22,072 bases of DNA, taken from DAOUKH01 sp034420775 (GTDB lineage Bacteria > Chloroflexota > Dehalococcoidia > SHYB01). The translations under genes and the position numbers were made by a program. The stretch lies in assembly GCA_034420775.1 (NCBI GenBank), contig DAOUKZ010000254.1, positions 1-22,072 of the forward strand, in the 5' to 3' direction. Under the pieces are notes generated by a model. That model ran no database searches, was not told the DNA's origin, and saw only the letters and a program-made list of their open reading frames with translations. Positions 7,599 to 14,627 of the stretch are shown here, one piece after another (the stretch's first letter is position 1; every line of letters starts with the position of its first letter).

Positions 7599-7787
7599 CC
7601 GGGCACATGGGTGACGGTTAGACCGGGGAGATAGGTAACACCTTGACTGGGGTCTTAGTGATGTGCTTCGTGTAGTCGTCGAGGTGGCCGATGAGGAGGG
7701 GGCCGAAGCGGACCGCCCAGCTGCGGTCGTCCAACTGGACGAGGCCGATGGGCTCGCCTTTGAGGGTCTCGCTCACGTAGACCAGGT
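7599..7787 (-). pseudogene. IS481-family transposase C-terminal remnant with terminal motif repeats
   Basis: On the minus strand a frame ending at the TAA at 7618-7620 encodes VYVSETLKGEPIGL, then DRSWAVRFGPLLIGHLDD. This is the characteristic C-terminal tail of IS481-type (DDE/integrase core) transposases. The catalytic core is missing: upstream the frame runs into a hairpin repeat and then the LLM gene. Beyond the stop are two related 17-bp motifs 24 bp apart, CCGGGCACATGGGTGAC (7599-7615) and CCGGGGAGATAGGTAAC (7623-7639), a pattern I associate with IS481 element ends. It is therefore read as one decayed end of an insertion sequence. The family assignment rests on recalled motifs and was not searched. 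Confidence 0.6.
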
Positions 7788-7810
7788 CTCCCTCCCATAA
7801 GGGGAGGGAG
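7788..7810. repeat. Hairpin repeat CTCCCTCCC-ATAAG-GGGAGGGAG
   Basis: A perfect 9-bp stem encloses a 5-nt loop. It belongs to the same family as the hairpins at 5236-5256, 12948-12966 and 13007-13023, which share an ATAA-type loop. It lies 4 bp from the stop codon of the LLM gene and marks the break point of the transposase remnant. Confidence 0.75.
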
Positions 7811-7814
7811 GGGG

Positions 7815-8759
7815 TTAGAGGCGCGCCATCACCTGGTTGGCGAAGGCGTGGAGGTTGCGGAGGTGGTCGTCGGGGGAGGCCCAGGTGAAGTTGACGCCGA
7901 GGTTGGTGAAGCCGGCTTCGGCGTAGCGGTGGACGAGCTCGCGGACGGCTTCCGGGGTGCCTTCCGGGCCCGGCGCGGGGCGTTCTCCGGCCTGCTTGCC
8001 GGTGACGTGGGCACGGGCGACGAGCGAGAGGGGGTCGGGCTCGCCGAAGAAGACCTCGTAGGCGAAGTCGAGGGCTTCGGCGTCGCGGCCGCGGGCCGCC
8101 ACCGCCGCCTTGATGCGGGCGACGTCGTCCGCCAGCCCCGGCAGCTCGCCGACCATCGGGATCCAGCCGTCGCCGAGTTCGGCGACGCGGCGCTCCGCCG
8201 CCGGGCCGCTGCCCCCGATCCAGAGCGGGACGTGGGGCTGCTGGTAGCACTTCGGCTCGAAGGCGATATTGCCGAAGCGGGTGTACTTGCCCTCGAACGA
8301 CGGTGCCTCGCTCGTCCAGAGCTCGCGCATCGCCGCCAGATAGTCGTCGGTGACCGCGCCGCGCTCGGCGTGGGTCAGGCCGAGGACGCGGAACTCGCCG
8401 CGCATCCAGCCGACGCCCGTCCCCACGATCAGCCGGCCCTTGGACACCTGGTCGAGCGTCGCGATCAGCTTCGCCGTCTGCACCGGCGGGCGGTACGGCG
8501 TCACCATGACGCTGAAGACGATCCGGATGCGCTCCGTCAGGGTCGCCAGGTGCGCGCCGAGCACGAAGTTGTCGTACCAGACGGTGCTCACCGAAGGTGC
8601 ATCGGGGCGCACCGGCATGATGATGTGCTCGGGGAGCCGGACGCCCCAGAAGCCGAGGTCCTCGGCCGCCCGCACCGACCGCGCCAGCGGCTCGATGCCG
8701 CCCCAGCGGTCGTAGGGGAAGACGGGCATGGTGAAGTTGACGGCCTTTGCCTTGGGCAT
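7815..8759 (-). CDS. LLM-class F420-dependent oxidoreductase
   Basis: This luciferase-like TIM-barrel flavoprotein is 314 aa long, typical for the class. Near residue 24 it has the LARSVRAAEDLGFWGVRLPEH motif region, then TERIRIVFSVMVTPYR, SKGRLIVGTGVGWM (about 110-123) and VPLWIGGSG (around 180). The pattern resembles the Rv2161c-like F420-dependent subfamily, which suggests F420H2 rather than FMNH2 as cofactor; that choice is inference. The substrate is unknown. The ATG at 8759 has GGAGGAG directly upstream, a strong ribosome-binding site. It stands alone, between the IS remnant and the DUF262 gene. Lineages such as SAR202 are noted for many flavin- and F420-type oxidoreductase paralogues, which fits the suggested host. 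Confidence 0.9.
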   Translation of the reverse strand: MPKAKAVNFTMPVFPYDRWGGIEPLARSVRAAEDLGFWGVRLPEHIIMPVRPDAPSVSTVWYDNFVLGAHLATLTERIRIVFSVMVTPYRPPVQTAKLIATLDQVSKGRLIVGTGVGWMRGEFRVLGLTHAERGAVTDDYLAAMRELWTSEAPSFEGKYTRFGNIAFEPKCYQQPHVPLWIGGSGPAAERRVAELGDGWIPMVGELPGLADDVARIKAAVAARGRDAEALDFAYEVFFGEPDPLSLVARAHVTGKQAGERPAPGPEGTPEAVRELVHRYAEAGFTNLGVNFTWASPDDHLRNLHAFANQVMARL

Positions 8760-8809
8760 GGCTCCTCCGCTGTTACCGCCGCGCGGCGCGGCGCGGTTTG
8801 CGGGACCCC

Positions 8810-10897
8810 CTACTGATCGTCCACCGTAAATGATTGGCGAATCAGCGGCATTAGCGTTTCAATGTGCTCTGGGGTTGCTAGGTCAACTATCAGACCGGCA
8901 TCGTAGTTGGCGTTAGGGATAAACTTCAATTCCCTAGCGTCCGATGCCGTTAGACCATCCGGAATGTCCACCTCAGAAAACTCAAGGGGCATGATCAGGG
9001 CCAAGTATCCCTTCCTAGGTATCACCTCCAGGAAGAACTTGGCGTCGCGGTGATAGGAAATGGACTTACGCTCGACGATCTCGATGACGTTGTCGCCGAG
9101 GTCAGTGACTCTCTCTCGGAGCGGAGCCAGGAGACCTCTCTCGATGCTGCTCATGTTGATGTCTTCAGGTTGCCGGAGCGCAGCACGCTGCTGTAGGTCA
9201 TCAGCCTTTGCTTTATCAATGCTAGATTTGTCTACCTTGAGACTAGGCCATATCTCCAAGGCACGCTCCGCAAGTCTTCGACCTCGCTCCTTTATCTCAG
9301 CCGTAGTCCATTTTGGCTGTTCACTAATGAACCTGTTTAAGCGAACTGCACTCTCCTTGAAGCCGCCTGCTATTGTCAACTTTTCTTGAAATGATCTATC
9401 TGAGTATCTGCTGTTGTATGCAGTAAGTGTAAGGTTTCCAAGACGATGTAGCCATTCCTTCTGCACTTCTTGCCAATCGGATCCTAGCATCGTCTTCCAT
9501 TCCGGCACTAGATTCTCGTTCTGTGGCAACACATGCTCAATTGAGTACTCGCTCGTGTCACTGGGTTCCTTGGTTCCAGCATTTTCCAGGCGTTCAAGTA
9601 AGTGCCAGAGGATCCTACGCCCGTATAGGTCCTCATCAACGAGGGCTCTCCTGAACTCCTCGTCGCTTGGAAATTTGTAATACGACATATGCAACCTTGC
9701 CTTTAGCGATTCAAGCGGCGACCCATCATCGAGTTGGCGCGCTAGGGTAGCAAATACTGTCCAATATCCCCGCGTTTGGCGACCACATACCGCGCGGCGC
9801 AAGATGTAGCTCTCGATTAAAGTCAACGCCTCGATGAAGTCTCTTCCCGAAAGATGTCCTCGTTCATGTGAGTCATATAGGCGTGTGACGAGAATTGCAG
9901 GGACAACTGCAAGCCGGCGCACATTGCGCATTGCCTCATCAAGAGGGCTCTTTTCATGACTGCCCATCATAAAGGCCGCATAATGGCGAGCCTTGACAAC
10001 CAGATCGTCAAGCCGTCGCTCTAGATCGCCCAAACTTGGTGAGGGAAAGGTCTTCTTGAATTCTTCATAGACACGGTCGTCGCGCGTCTGTCTGGTTGCC
10101 CGAGTCTCCAAGGCAACATAGTCGCGAAGGAAAGAGTTCAATGCGCCACCAGACCTGTGGAAGAGCTCTTCAACCTCACCCCAGTAGTCCTCATACAGGC
10201 GAGTCTGGTCTTGCTCCTCCAGCTTCATTAGAAGGTAGTTTCGCACGAGATCGCCTTGGCTGAGATCGACACCTGTGGAGTTGAGGCTCTCGAAGACCAG
10301 TTGGGGATCGTCGATATGACGTTGCAACGTCACATCGACGATGACGAGATCGGTTGCTCCGCGATATATCAGTTCGGGGTCAGCGCACTCTTCCATGCGT
10401 TGCCGAAAGAACCTATAGGCATCCAGAACCAATGATGAGTGATTCGATGGCAGATCCTTTCCGTCTACAAGCGCGTGCAGGGTGGCATCATCAGTTCGTC
10501 TCAGCACCAGCTTGTAGCGGCGGCCTACAGACTGGTACATGTTCTTCAGGAAGAATGCGTCGATCTGATCGGGTGTGGGGCCATCCTCACCGCCCGACCA
10601 ACCTGTGTCCCTGATGTAGTCTCGAAGAGCTACCATCAGCAGTGTCAGGCTGGTCAGTCGTTGCTGTCCATCGATTACCAGCCAACGCGTGAAGCCAGCC
10701 GCAATGTCTTCCGCTGCGACATAGACGATTGACCCAAGGAAGTGACCCTTATCGGCACCCGTACCGGCCCGTCTAATGTCACCCCAAAGGCGGTCGCATT
10801 GCTCCTCTGTCCACGTGTAGTCCCTCTGGAAGACAGGTATCAGGAATTGGGTATTGCCGTTGATAATGGCCGTGAACGGCCTGTTTATGGCTTGCAC
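8810..10897 (-). CDS. DUF262/DUF1524 (GmrSD-type) defence protein with DUF5655-like C-terminus
   Basis: The 695-aa protein has a DUF262 domain at the N-terminus with FQRDYTW (23-29) and the nucleotide-binding motif IDGQQR (75-80). In the middle is a DUF1524 His-Me-finger nuclease segment with IEHVLPQN, whose His is residue 455, followed by HRLGNLTLTAYNS. The last ~100 residues resemble DUF5655. This is the single-chain architecture of GmrSD-like, modification-dependent type IV restriction nucleases, which cleave modified phage DNA using NTP. The start is GTG at 10897 with GGAG about 10 nt upstream. Base composition is clearly less GC-rich than the flanking genes, with many A/T third positions. 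It is a single gene without a visible partner, so it looks like a horizontally acquired defence gene. Anti-phage function is inferred from the family. Confidence 0.88.
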   Translation of the reverse strand: MQAINRPFTAIINGNTQFLIPVFQRDYTWTEEQCDRLWGDIRRAGTGADKGHFLGSIVYVAAEDIAAGFTRWLVIDGQQRLTSLTLLMVALRDYIRDTGWSGGEDGPTPDQIDAFFLKNMYQSVGRRYKLVLRRTDDATLHALVDGKDLPSNHSSLVLDAYRFFRQRMEECADPELIYRGATDLVIVDVTLQRHIDDPQLVFESLNSTGVDLSQGDLVRNYLLMKLEEQDQTRLYEDYWGEVEELFHRSGGALNSFLRDYVALETRATRQTRDDRVYEEFKKTFPSPSLGDLERRLDDLVVKARHYAAFMMGSHEKSPLDEAMRNVRRLAVVPAILVTRLYDSHERGHLSGRDFIEALTLIESYILRRAVCGRQTRGYWTVFATLARQLDDGSPLESLKARLHMSYYKFPSDEEFRRALVDEDLYGRRILWHLLERLENAGTKEPSDTSEYSIEHVLPQNENLVPEWKTMLGSDWQEVQKEWLHRLGNLTLTAYNSRYSDRSFQEKLTIAGGFKESAVRLNRFISEQPKWTTAEIKERGRRLAERALEIWPSLKVDKSSIDKAKADDLQQRAALRQPEDINMSSIERGLLAPLRERVTDLGDNVIEIVERKSISYHRDAKFFLEVIPRKGYLALIMPLEFSEVDIPDGLTASDARELKFIPNANYDAGLIVDLATPEHIETLMPLIRQSFTVDDQ

Positions 10898-10966
10898 TCG
10901 TAGTTCACTCCGGGGCCCGCCTTAACGGAGGGTCCCCCTCATCAATGTGCTGGATCCGCCCGCGGG

Positions 10967-11380
10967 TTAGCCGCGCTCGGCGATGGCCTGCTTGATGAAG
11001 TCGGCGATCTCGTGGGTCGGGCTGCCGGGGCCAAAGATGCCGGTGACGCCCATCTTGCGGAGGCGGTCGTAGTCGTCCTCGGGGATGATGCCCCCGGCCA
11101 CGAGCAGGGCGTCGTCCTTGCCCTGCGCCTTCAGGCCGTCGACGATGAGCGGGAAGAGCTCGAGGTGCGCGCCGGAGAGGATGCTGAGCCCGACGACGTC
11201 GACGTCCTCCTGGACCGCCGCCTCGACGATCATCTCCGGGGTCTGGCGGATGCCGGTGTAGATGACCTCCATGCCGGCGTCGCGCAGGGCGCGGGCGATC
11301 ACCTTGGCGCCGCGATCGTGGCCGTCGAGGCCCGGCTTCGCCACCAGTACGCGAATCGTATCCTTCGGCACGCTCACCAT
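10967..11380 (-). CDS. B12-binding small subunit of methylmalonyl-CoA mutase (split mutase)
   Basis: The 137-aa protein is a stand-alone cobalamin-binding domain. The signature D19-x-H21-x-x-G24 in GLDGHDRGAK supplies the His that ligates cobalt from below. SILSGAHLELFP and the GGIIP loop complete the Rossmann-type B12 fold. In split mutases this subunit pairs with a separate ~550-aa catalytic subunit to convert (R)-methylmalonyl-CoA to succinyl-CoA; that large subunit is not in the window. Ethylmalonyl-CoA or isobutyryl-CoA mutase small subunits are close alternatives. The start ATG at 11380 has GGAGGTGA upstream. It lies 34 bp after the methylmalonyl-CoA epimerase gene on the same strand, which supports the methylmalonyl assignment. 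Confidence 0.9.
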   Translation of the reverse strand: MVSVPKDTIRVLVAKPGLDGHDRGAKVIARALRDAGMEVIYTGIRQTPEMIVEAAVQEDVDVVGLSILSGAHLELFPLIVDGLKAQGKDDALLVAGGIIPEDDYDRLRKMGVTGIFGPGSPTHEIADFIKQAIAERG

Positions 11381-11414
11381 CGTCTCACCTCCGGCGTCCG
11401 CCGACGCCGACCGC

Positions 11415-11828
11415 CTACTCGCCGCCCTCGACCGGCGTGCAAAGCTCGGTCAGCACGCCCCTCGTGGCCTTGGGGTGCAGAAAGCCGACCATGCCGGCGA
11501 GACCCGGGCGCGAGGTCTTGTCGATGAGCCGGACGCCCCTGCGGTCCAGGTCGGCGAGCTCGGCGTCCACGTCGTGGACTTCGAAGCAGATGTGGTGCAG
11601 CGACTCGCCGCGCCGCTCCAGGAACTTGGCCACGCCGCCCTCGGGGTCGGTGGGCTCGATGAGCTCGATCTCCGCGTCGCCGACGGGGATCAGCGTCGCC
11701 TTCACCTGCTGCGACTCGACGAAGACGACCTCGGTGCGGGGCAGCCCCAGCACGTCGGCGTAGTCGCCGAGCGCCTCCTCGATGTCGTGCACCGCGAGGG
11801 CGATGTGATGCAGCTTCTTCAAGTCCAT
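11415..11828 (-). CDS. mce: Methylmalonyl-CoA epimerase
   Basis: This vicinal-oxygen-chelate enzyme interconverts (S)- and (R)-methylmalonyl-CoA, linking propionyl-CoA carboxylase to the mutase. From the ATG at 11828 the protein is 137 aa, the family's usual length. It has metal-ligand motifs HHIALAV (His8), the second-half LHHICFEV (His78/79) and LTELC near the C-terminus. An upstream GTG at 11876 would add 16 residues that are not typical of the family, so 11828 is preferred even though its ribosome-binding site is only AGAGG at ~10 nt. The gene for the B12 subunit of the mutase follows after 34 bp, making a two-gene methylmalonyl-CoA unit. Confidence 0.9.
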   Translation of the reverse strand: MDLKKLHHIALAVHDIEEALGDYADVLGLPRTEVVFVESQQVKATLIPVGDAEIELIEPTDPEGGVAKFLERRGESLHHICFEVHDVDAELADLDRRGVRLIDKTSRPGLAGMVGFLHPKATRGVLTELCTPVEGGE

Positions 11829-11915
11829 AGCGTCGCGGCCTCTGCTCCGAGAAATGCGGGCGCTATTGTACGACACCGCGCCGAAGGCTGCCCGCCGCCG
11901 CGCGGCGGGGGCGGG

Positions 11916-12716
11916 TCAGAGGCCTTGGAGCGAGGCGGTGCTGAAGACGACGGAGAAGGGCTTGCAGTAGATGACGACGCTGTTGAAGGCCGAGACGTCA
12001 ACGCCCGCGGGGATGGAGTAGTTCTGGTTCCCCCGGTTGCCCTTGAGCCTGCCGAGGTCGAGGTACTCTCCCTGCTTCACCTCGTCCGCCCTGGTCGGGT
12101 CGGGGTGGGAGGACAAGATGACGTGGAGCGCCGGCCCGTTGGTGACCGAGAAGTTCTCCAGTCGGAGCAGGTGGCCGCCGCCGGGCGCGGTGTAGATGAT
12201 GGCCTGACCGCTGCCGCGGTGGAAGCTGTCGGCGTCCTTGAAGTCGCCTTGCTGCAACCGCTGGACTTCGCCCCCGGCGTCGGCGGCGGCCTCCATCGCG
12301 CCCATCGCGTCGCCGGCAGCCAGCATCGACCCGGCGTCCATGGCCGCCGCTTCGGGGAGCGGCTCCCGCATGACGGCGTCGTCGACCATCGCCATGCCGG
12401 CCATGACGCCCTCGACGTCGGCCAGCTCCATGCCCTCGGGCAGGACGGCGTTGACGGCGAAGGGGAACTCTTCCTCGACCGTGACGTTGATGAAGAGCGG
12501 CGATCCGAGCGACCAGCCGAGCCAGAGCGTGAGCGCCAAGATCGGGACCGAAGCGATTCCGAAGGCCACGCGGTGGCGCAGGATGACCTGGTGCCAGCCC
12601 TGCCGATAGCCGTAGGCGAGGAGGGCGGCGATAAAGGCGATGGTGAGGCCGCCGATGAGCCAGCGGTACTCATAGAGGTTGGCGAGTGCACGTTCGACGT
12701 CACCGATGGTGGACAT
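11916..12716 (-). CDS. Membrane-anchored DM13-domain protein
   Basis: The 266-aa protein has two hydrophobic helices (about 19-37 and 50-70), an acidic Ala/Met/Glu-rich linker (about 80-155), and a C-terminal DM13 domain (about 160-264). DM13 features visible are a start with FKDADSFHRGSGQA, then HLLRLENFSVTNGPALHVIL, the YLDLGRLKGN-GNQNY segment, and VVIYCKPFSVVFS with the single conserved Cys. DM13 domains are found in extracytoplasmic proteins and have been suggested to act in electron transfer; the actual role is not known. The start ATG at 12716 has GGAGG 6 nt upstream. It is transcribed away from the MFS gene, with a repeat-filled spacer between them. Confidence 0.85.
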   Translation of the reverse strand: MSTIGDVERALANLYEYRWLIGGLTIAFIAALLAYGYRQGWHQVILRHRVAFGIASVPILALTLWLGWSLGSPLFINVTVEEEFPFAVNAVLPEGMELADVEGVMAGMAMVDDAVMREPLPEAAAMDAGSMLAAGDAMGAMEAAADAGGEVQRLQQGDFKDADSFHRGSGQAIIYTAPGGGHLLRLENFSVTNGPALHVILSSHPDPTRADEVKQGEYLDLGRLKGNRGNQNYSIPAGVDVSAFNSVVIYCKPFSVVFSTASLQGL

Positions 12717-12888
12717 GACATTCCTCCGCGTGCGCTGCGTTTGTTACGTTCTAAAGAATAATACGAAGGCGGCCGGGCGCACGGCTCCAATGGGCGGTGC
12801 TTCAACGAGGGACGTTTGCGTAACGGGCGAGTGAGAGCAGCGCCCTTCGACGGCCAGTGGCGGTTGTCGGGGGCCCCTCATCTCAATC

Positions 12889-12905
12889 TTCTCCCCTTGG
12901 GAGAA
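12889..12905. repeat. Hairpin TTCTCCC/GGGAGAA
   Basis: A 7-bp perfect stem has a 3-nt loop. It is followed by GAGGTAGGACCGC, which resembles the sequence that follows the hairpin at 619-639 (GGCAGGACCGC), so the two are members of the same family. Confidence 0.6.
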
Positions 12906-12947
12906 GAGGTAGGACCGCCCTGCGCCGCCCCGGACCCGCCCTCTCAT

Positions 12948-12966
12948 CCCGCCCATAAAGGGCGGG
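12948..12966. repeat. Hairpin CCCGCCC-ATAAA-GGGCGGG
   Basis: A 7-bp perfect stem with loop ATAAA. Relative to 5237-5255 (CCCTCCC-ATAAA-GGGAGGG), the middle pair is changed from T-A to G-C on both sides, while the loop is unchanged. Confidence 0.8.
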
Positions 12967-13006
12967 AGGCCGGACCGTCCCGCGCCGCCCCGGACCTCCC
13001 TCAGTC

Positions 13007-13023
13007 CCTCCCATAAAGGGAGG
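13007..13023. repeat. Hairpin CCTCCC-ATAAA-GGGAGG
   Basis: A 6-bp stem with loop ATAAA. The flanking sequence (GACCTCCCT-CAGT upstream, TTTGAGGGG downstream) is shared with the element at 5224-5267. Confidence 0.7.
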
Positions 13024-13118
13024 TGGCTTTGAGGGGCGCCCTCAGAGGGGAGGGCGGAGGGAGCGGGCGAGTCGCGAATCGGGTAGGCTGTTTCGGACGT
13101 GGAGAAGGCAGGCGACGG

Positions 13119-14603
13119 TTGAACGAGGCCCCCGGCGCGCGGCGCCGCGTTCCCATGTGGGCGATCTACCTGATCGTCGGGGCGGCCGTTTACGTTACCG
13201 CGGCCGACTTCGGCCTTATCAACATCGCCGTCCCCACGATCGCCAGCCACTTCGACGCCGACTTGCCGACGATCCAGTGGGTCGTGCTCGTGCACGTGCT
13301 GGTGACCGGCGCGTTCCTGCTCCCCGCGGGCGCGGTCGGCGACGCGCTGGGCAAGAAGCGCCTCTTCGTGGGCGGGTTCGCCCTGTTCGCCGCCGGCGCC
13401 GTCCTCTGCGCCGTCTCCGGGAGCCTGCCGCTGCTGATCGTGGCGCGCGGCATCCAGGGCATCGGCGGCGGGGTGATCACCGGCGTCGGGTGGGCAACGC
13501 TCGTCAACTCCGCGCCGCCGGAGCAGCGCGGGCGGACGTTGGGCTTCCTGACCGGCATGGTGGCGGTGGGGATGATTTCGGGGCCGGTCTTCGGCGGCCT
13601 CCTCGTCGACGCGCTCGACTGGCGCAGCGTCTTCATCTTCACCGGCGTGCTCGCCCTGTTCGGGACGGTCTTCGCCCACTTCCGGCTCACGGACGACACT
13701 CCCGAAGGGGCTCCCAGCGTGCGGCAGCTCGACTGGCTGGGTATGGCGCTGGCCGCCGGGGCCATCACCGGCGCGATGCTCATGTTGACCTCGGGGCCGA
13801 GGACAGGCTGGGGCTCCCTGATGGTCATCGTGCCCGGCGCGGCGGCGGGGTGCGCCGTCGCCGCGCTTGTGTTCGTCGAGCTGCGCTACCCCGTGCCGAT
13901 GATCGACCTGCGGCTCTTTCGCAACCGGGCCTTTTCGATGGGAAGCCTGGGTATGCTCCTCACCTTCACCACCCTGGCGATCACGCCCGTGATGCTGCCC
14001 TTCTACCTGCAAGGCGTCCTCGAATACTCTCCCCGCGCCGCCGGACTCATCCTGGCGCCGCAGATGACGATGCTCGCCCTGTTCGGCCCCATCGGCGGGC
14101 GCATCGCCGACCGGGTAGGGTCGCGGTGGCCGGCGGCCGCGGGCGCCTGCTGTATGTTGGCGTCCTACCTGATCTTCACACGGTTGGACGCCGGAACCTC
14201 CCTTGGATTCCTCATCATCCCGCTCATGTTGCAGGGGATGGGCAACGGGATGCTGGGCCCCGCCAACAACAGCGGGATCGTGAGCGCGGTCGGCGCGTCG
14301 CGGATGGGTGTGGCGACGAGCTTCGTCAACCTGGCGCGGGCGAGCGGCCTGAACGTGGGGATCGCCCTCGCTACCATCGTGATCACGCTGGGCATCACGA
14401 ACATGGGCGTCGACCCCGACATCGGCGTCTTCCGCGAGGAGGGCGCCATTCCCGACCCGCGCCTCGTGGACGGTTTCGTGGCGGGCCTGAGCAACACGTA
14501 CTTCGTCGCCGCCGGCATCATCACCGCGGCGGGGCTCCTGATCGTCGCCGGCATGCCCCGCCGCCGCTCCGCTCAGGGTGCGGCGACGCGAGAAGCGGCG
14601 TAG
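13119..14603 (+). CDS. MFS drug/metabolite exporter (DHA2-like)
   Basis: This hydrophobic permease of about 494 aa has many predicted transmembrane helices (14 would be usual for DHA2 members). Helix 1 ends in ADFGLINIAVPTI, the LD-x-x-IVN-x-A-L-P-like motif of EmrB/QacA relatives. The motif-A loop GDALGKKRLFVGG and motif C-like GMISGPVFGGLL are present. It probably exports drugs or metabolites by proton antiport; the substrate is unknown. The frame extends upstream to 13023 through repeat DNA and should not be used. TTG at 13119, with AAGG/AGGCGA upstream, gives a short Arg-rich cytoplasmic N-terminus; ATG at 13155 is the alternative. The SDR gene begins 24 bp downstream, so they likely form an operon with the cupin. 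Confidence 0.85.
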   Translation: MNEAPGARRRVPMWAIYLIVGAAVYVTAADFGLINIAVPTIASHFDADLPTIQWVVLVHVLVTGAFLLPAGAVGDALGKKRLFVGGFALFAAGAVLCAVSGSLPLLIVARGIQGIGGGVITGVGWATLVNSAPPEQRGRTLGFLTGMVAVGMISGPVFGGLLVDALDWRSVFIFTGVLALFGTVFAHFRLTDDTPEGAPSVRQLDWLGMALAAGAITGAMLMLTSGPRTGWGSLMVIVPGAAAGCAVAALVFVELRYPVPMIDLRLFRNRAFSMGSLGMLLTFTTLAITPVMLPFYLQGVLEYSPRAAGLILAPQMTMLALFGPIGGRIADRVGSRWPAAAGACCMLASYLIFTRLDAGTSLGFLIIPLMLQGMGNGMLGPANNSGIVSAVGASRMGVATSFVNLARASGLNVGIALATIVITLGITNMGVDPDIGVFREEGAIPDPRLVDGFVAGLSNTYFVAAGIITAAGLLIVAGMPRRRSAQGAATREAA

Positions 14604-14627
14604 GGTAGGCTGCCAACGGAGGGCGCA

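Larger units (their letters stand above)
12717..13118. repeat. Repeat-filled divergent spacer
   Basis: No gene is supported. The DM13 and MFS genes diverge from here, so both promoters should lie inside it. The only AT-rich segment is about 12742-12765. The rest is repeat DNA: a TTGCGTAAC copy at 12816-12824, and hairpins at 12889-12905, 12948-12966 and 13007-13023. Two tandem units of roughly 58 bp share the core GCGCCGCCCCGGAC (copies near 12923 and 12982). A diverged relative of the 40-bp palindromic repeat sits at 13051-13090. The open frame through it on the plus strand is only a spurious upstream extension of the MFS gene. Confidence 0.7.

Noticed and set aside
11855..11880. TACAAT-like -10 box upstream of mce
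   Set aside because: A TACAAT exists on the minus strand near 11865, but no convincing -35 is found at the right spacing, so no promoter is called.
11262..12761. 499-codon plus-strand frame across mce and DM13 genes
   Set aside because: It spans three well-supported minus-strand genes and their spacers; no recognisable domain is present.
13023..13118. Upstream extension of the MFS frame to 13023
   Set aside because: This part lies in the repeat element and encodes a Gly/Arg-rich segment not seen in exporters; the TTG at 13119 or ATG at 13155 fits the first membrane helix.
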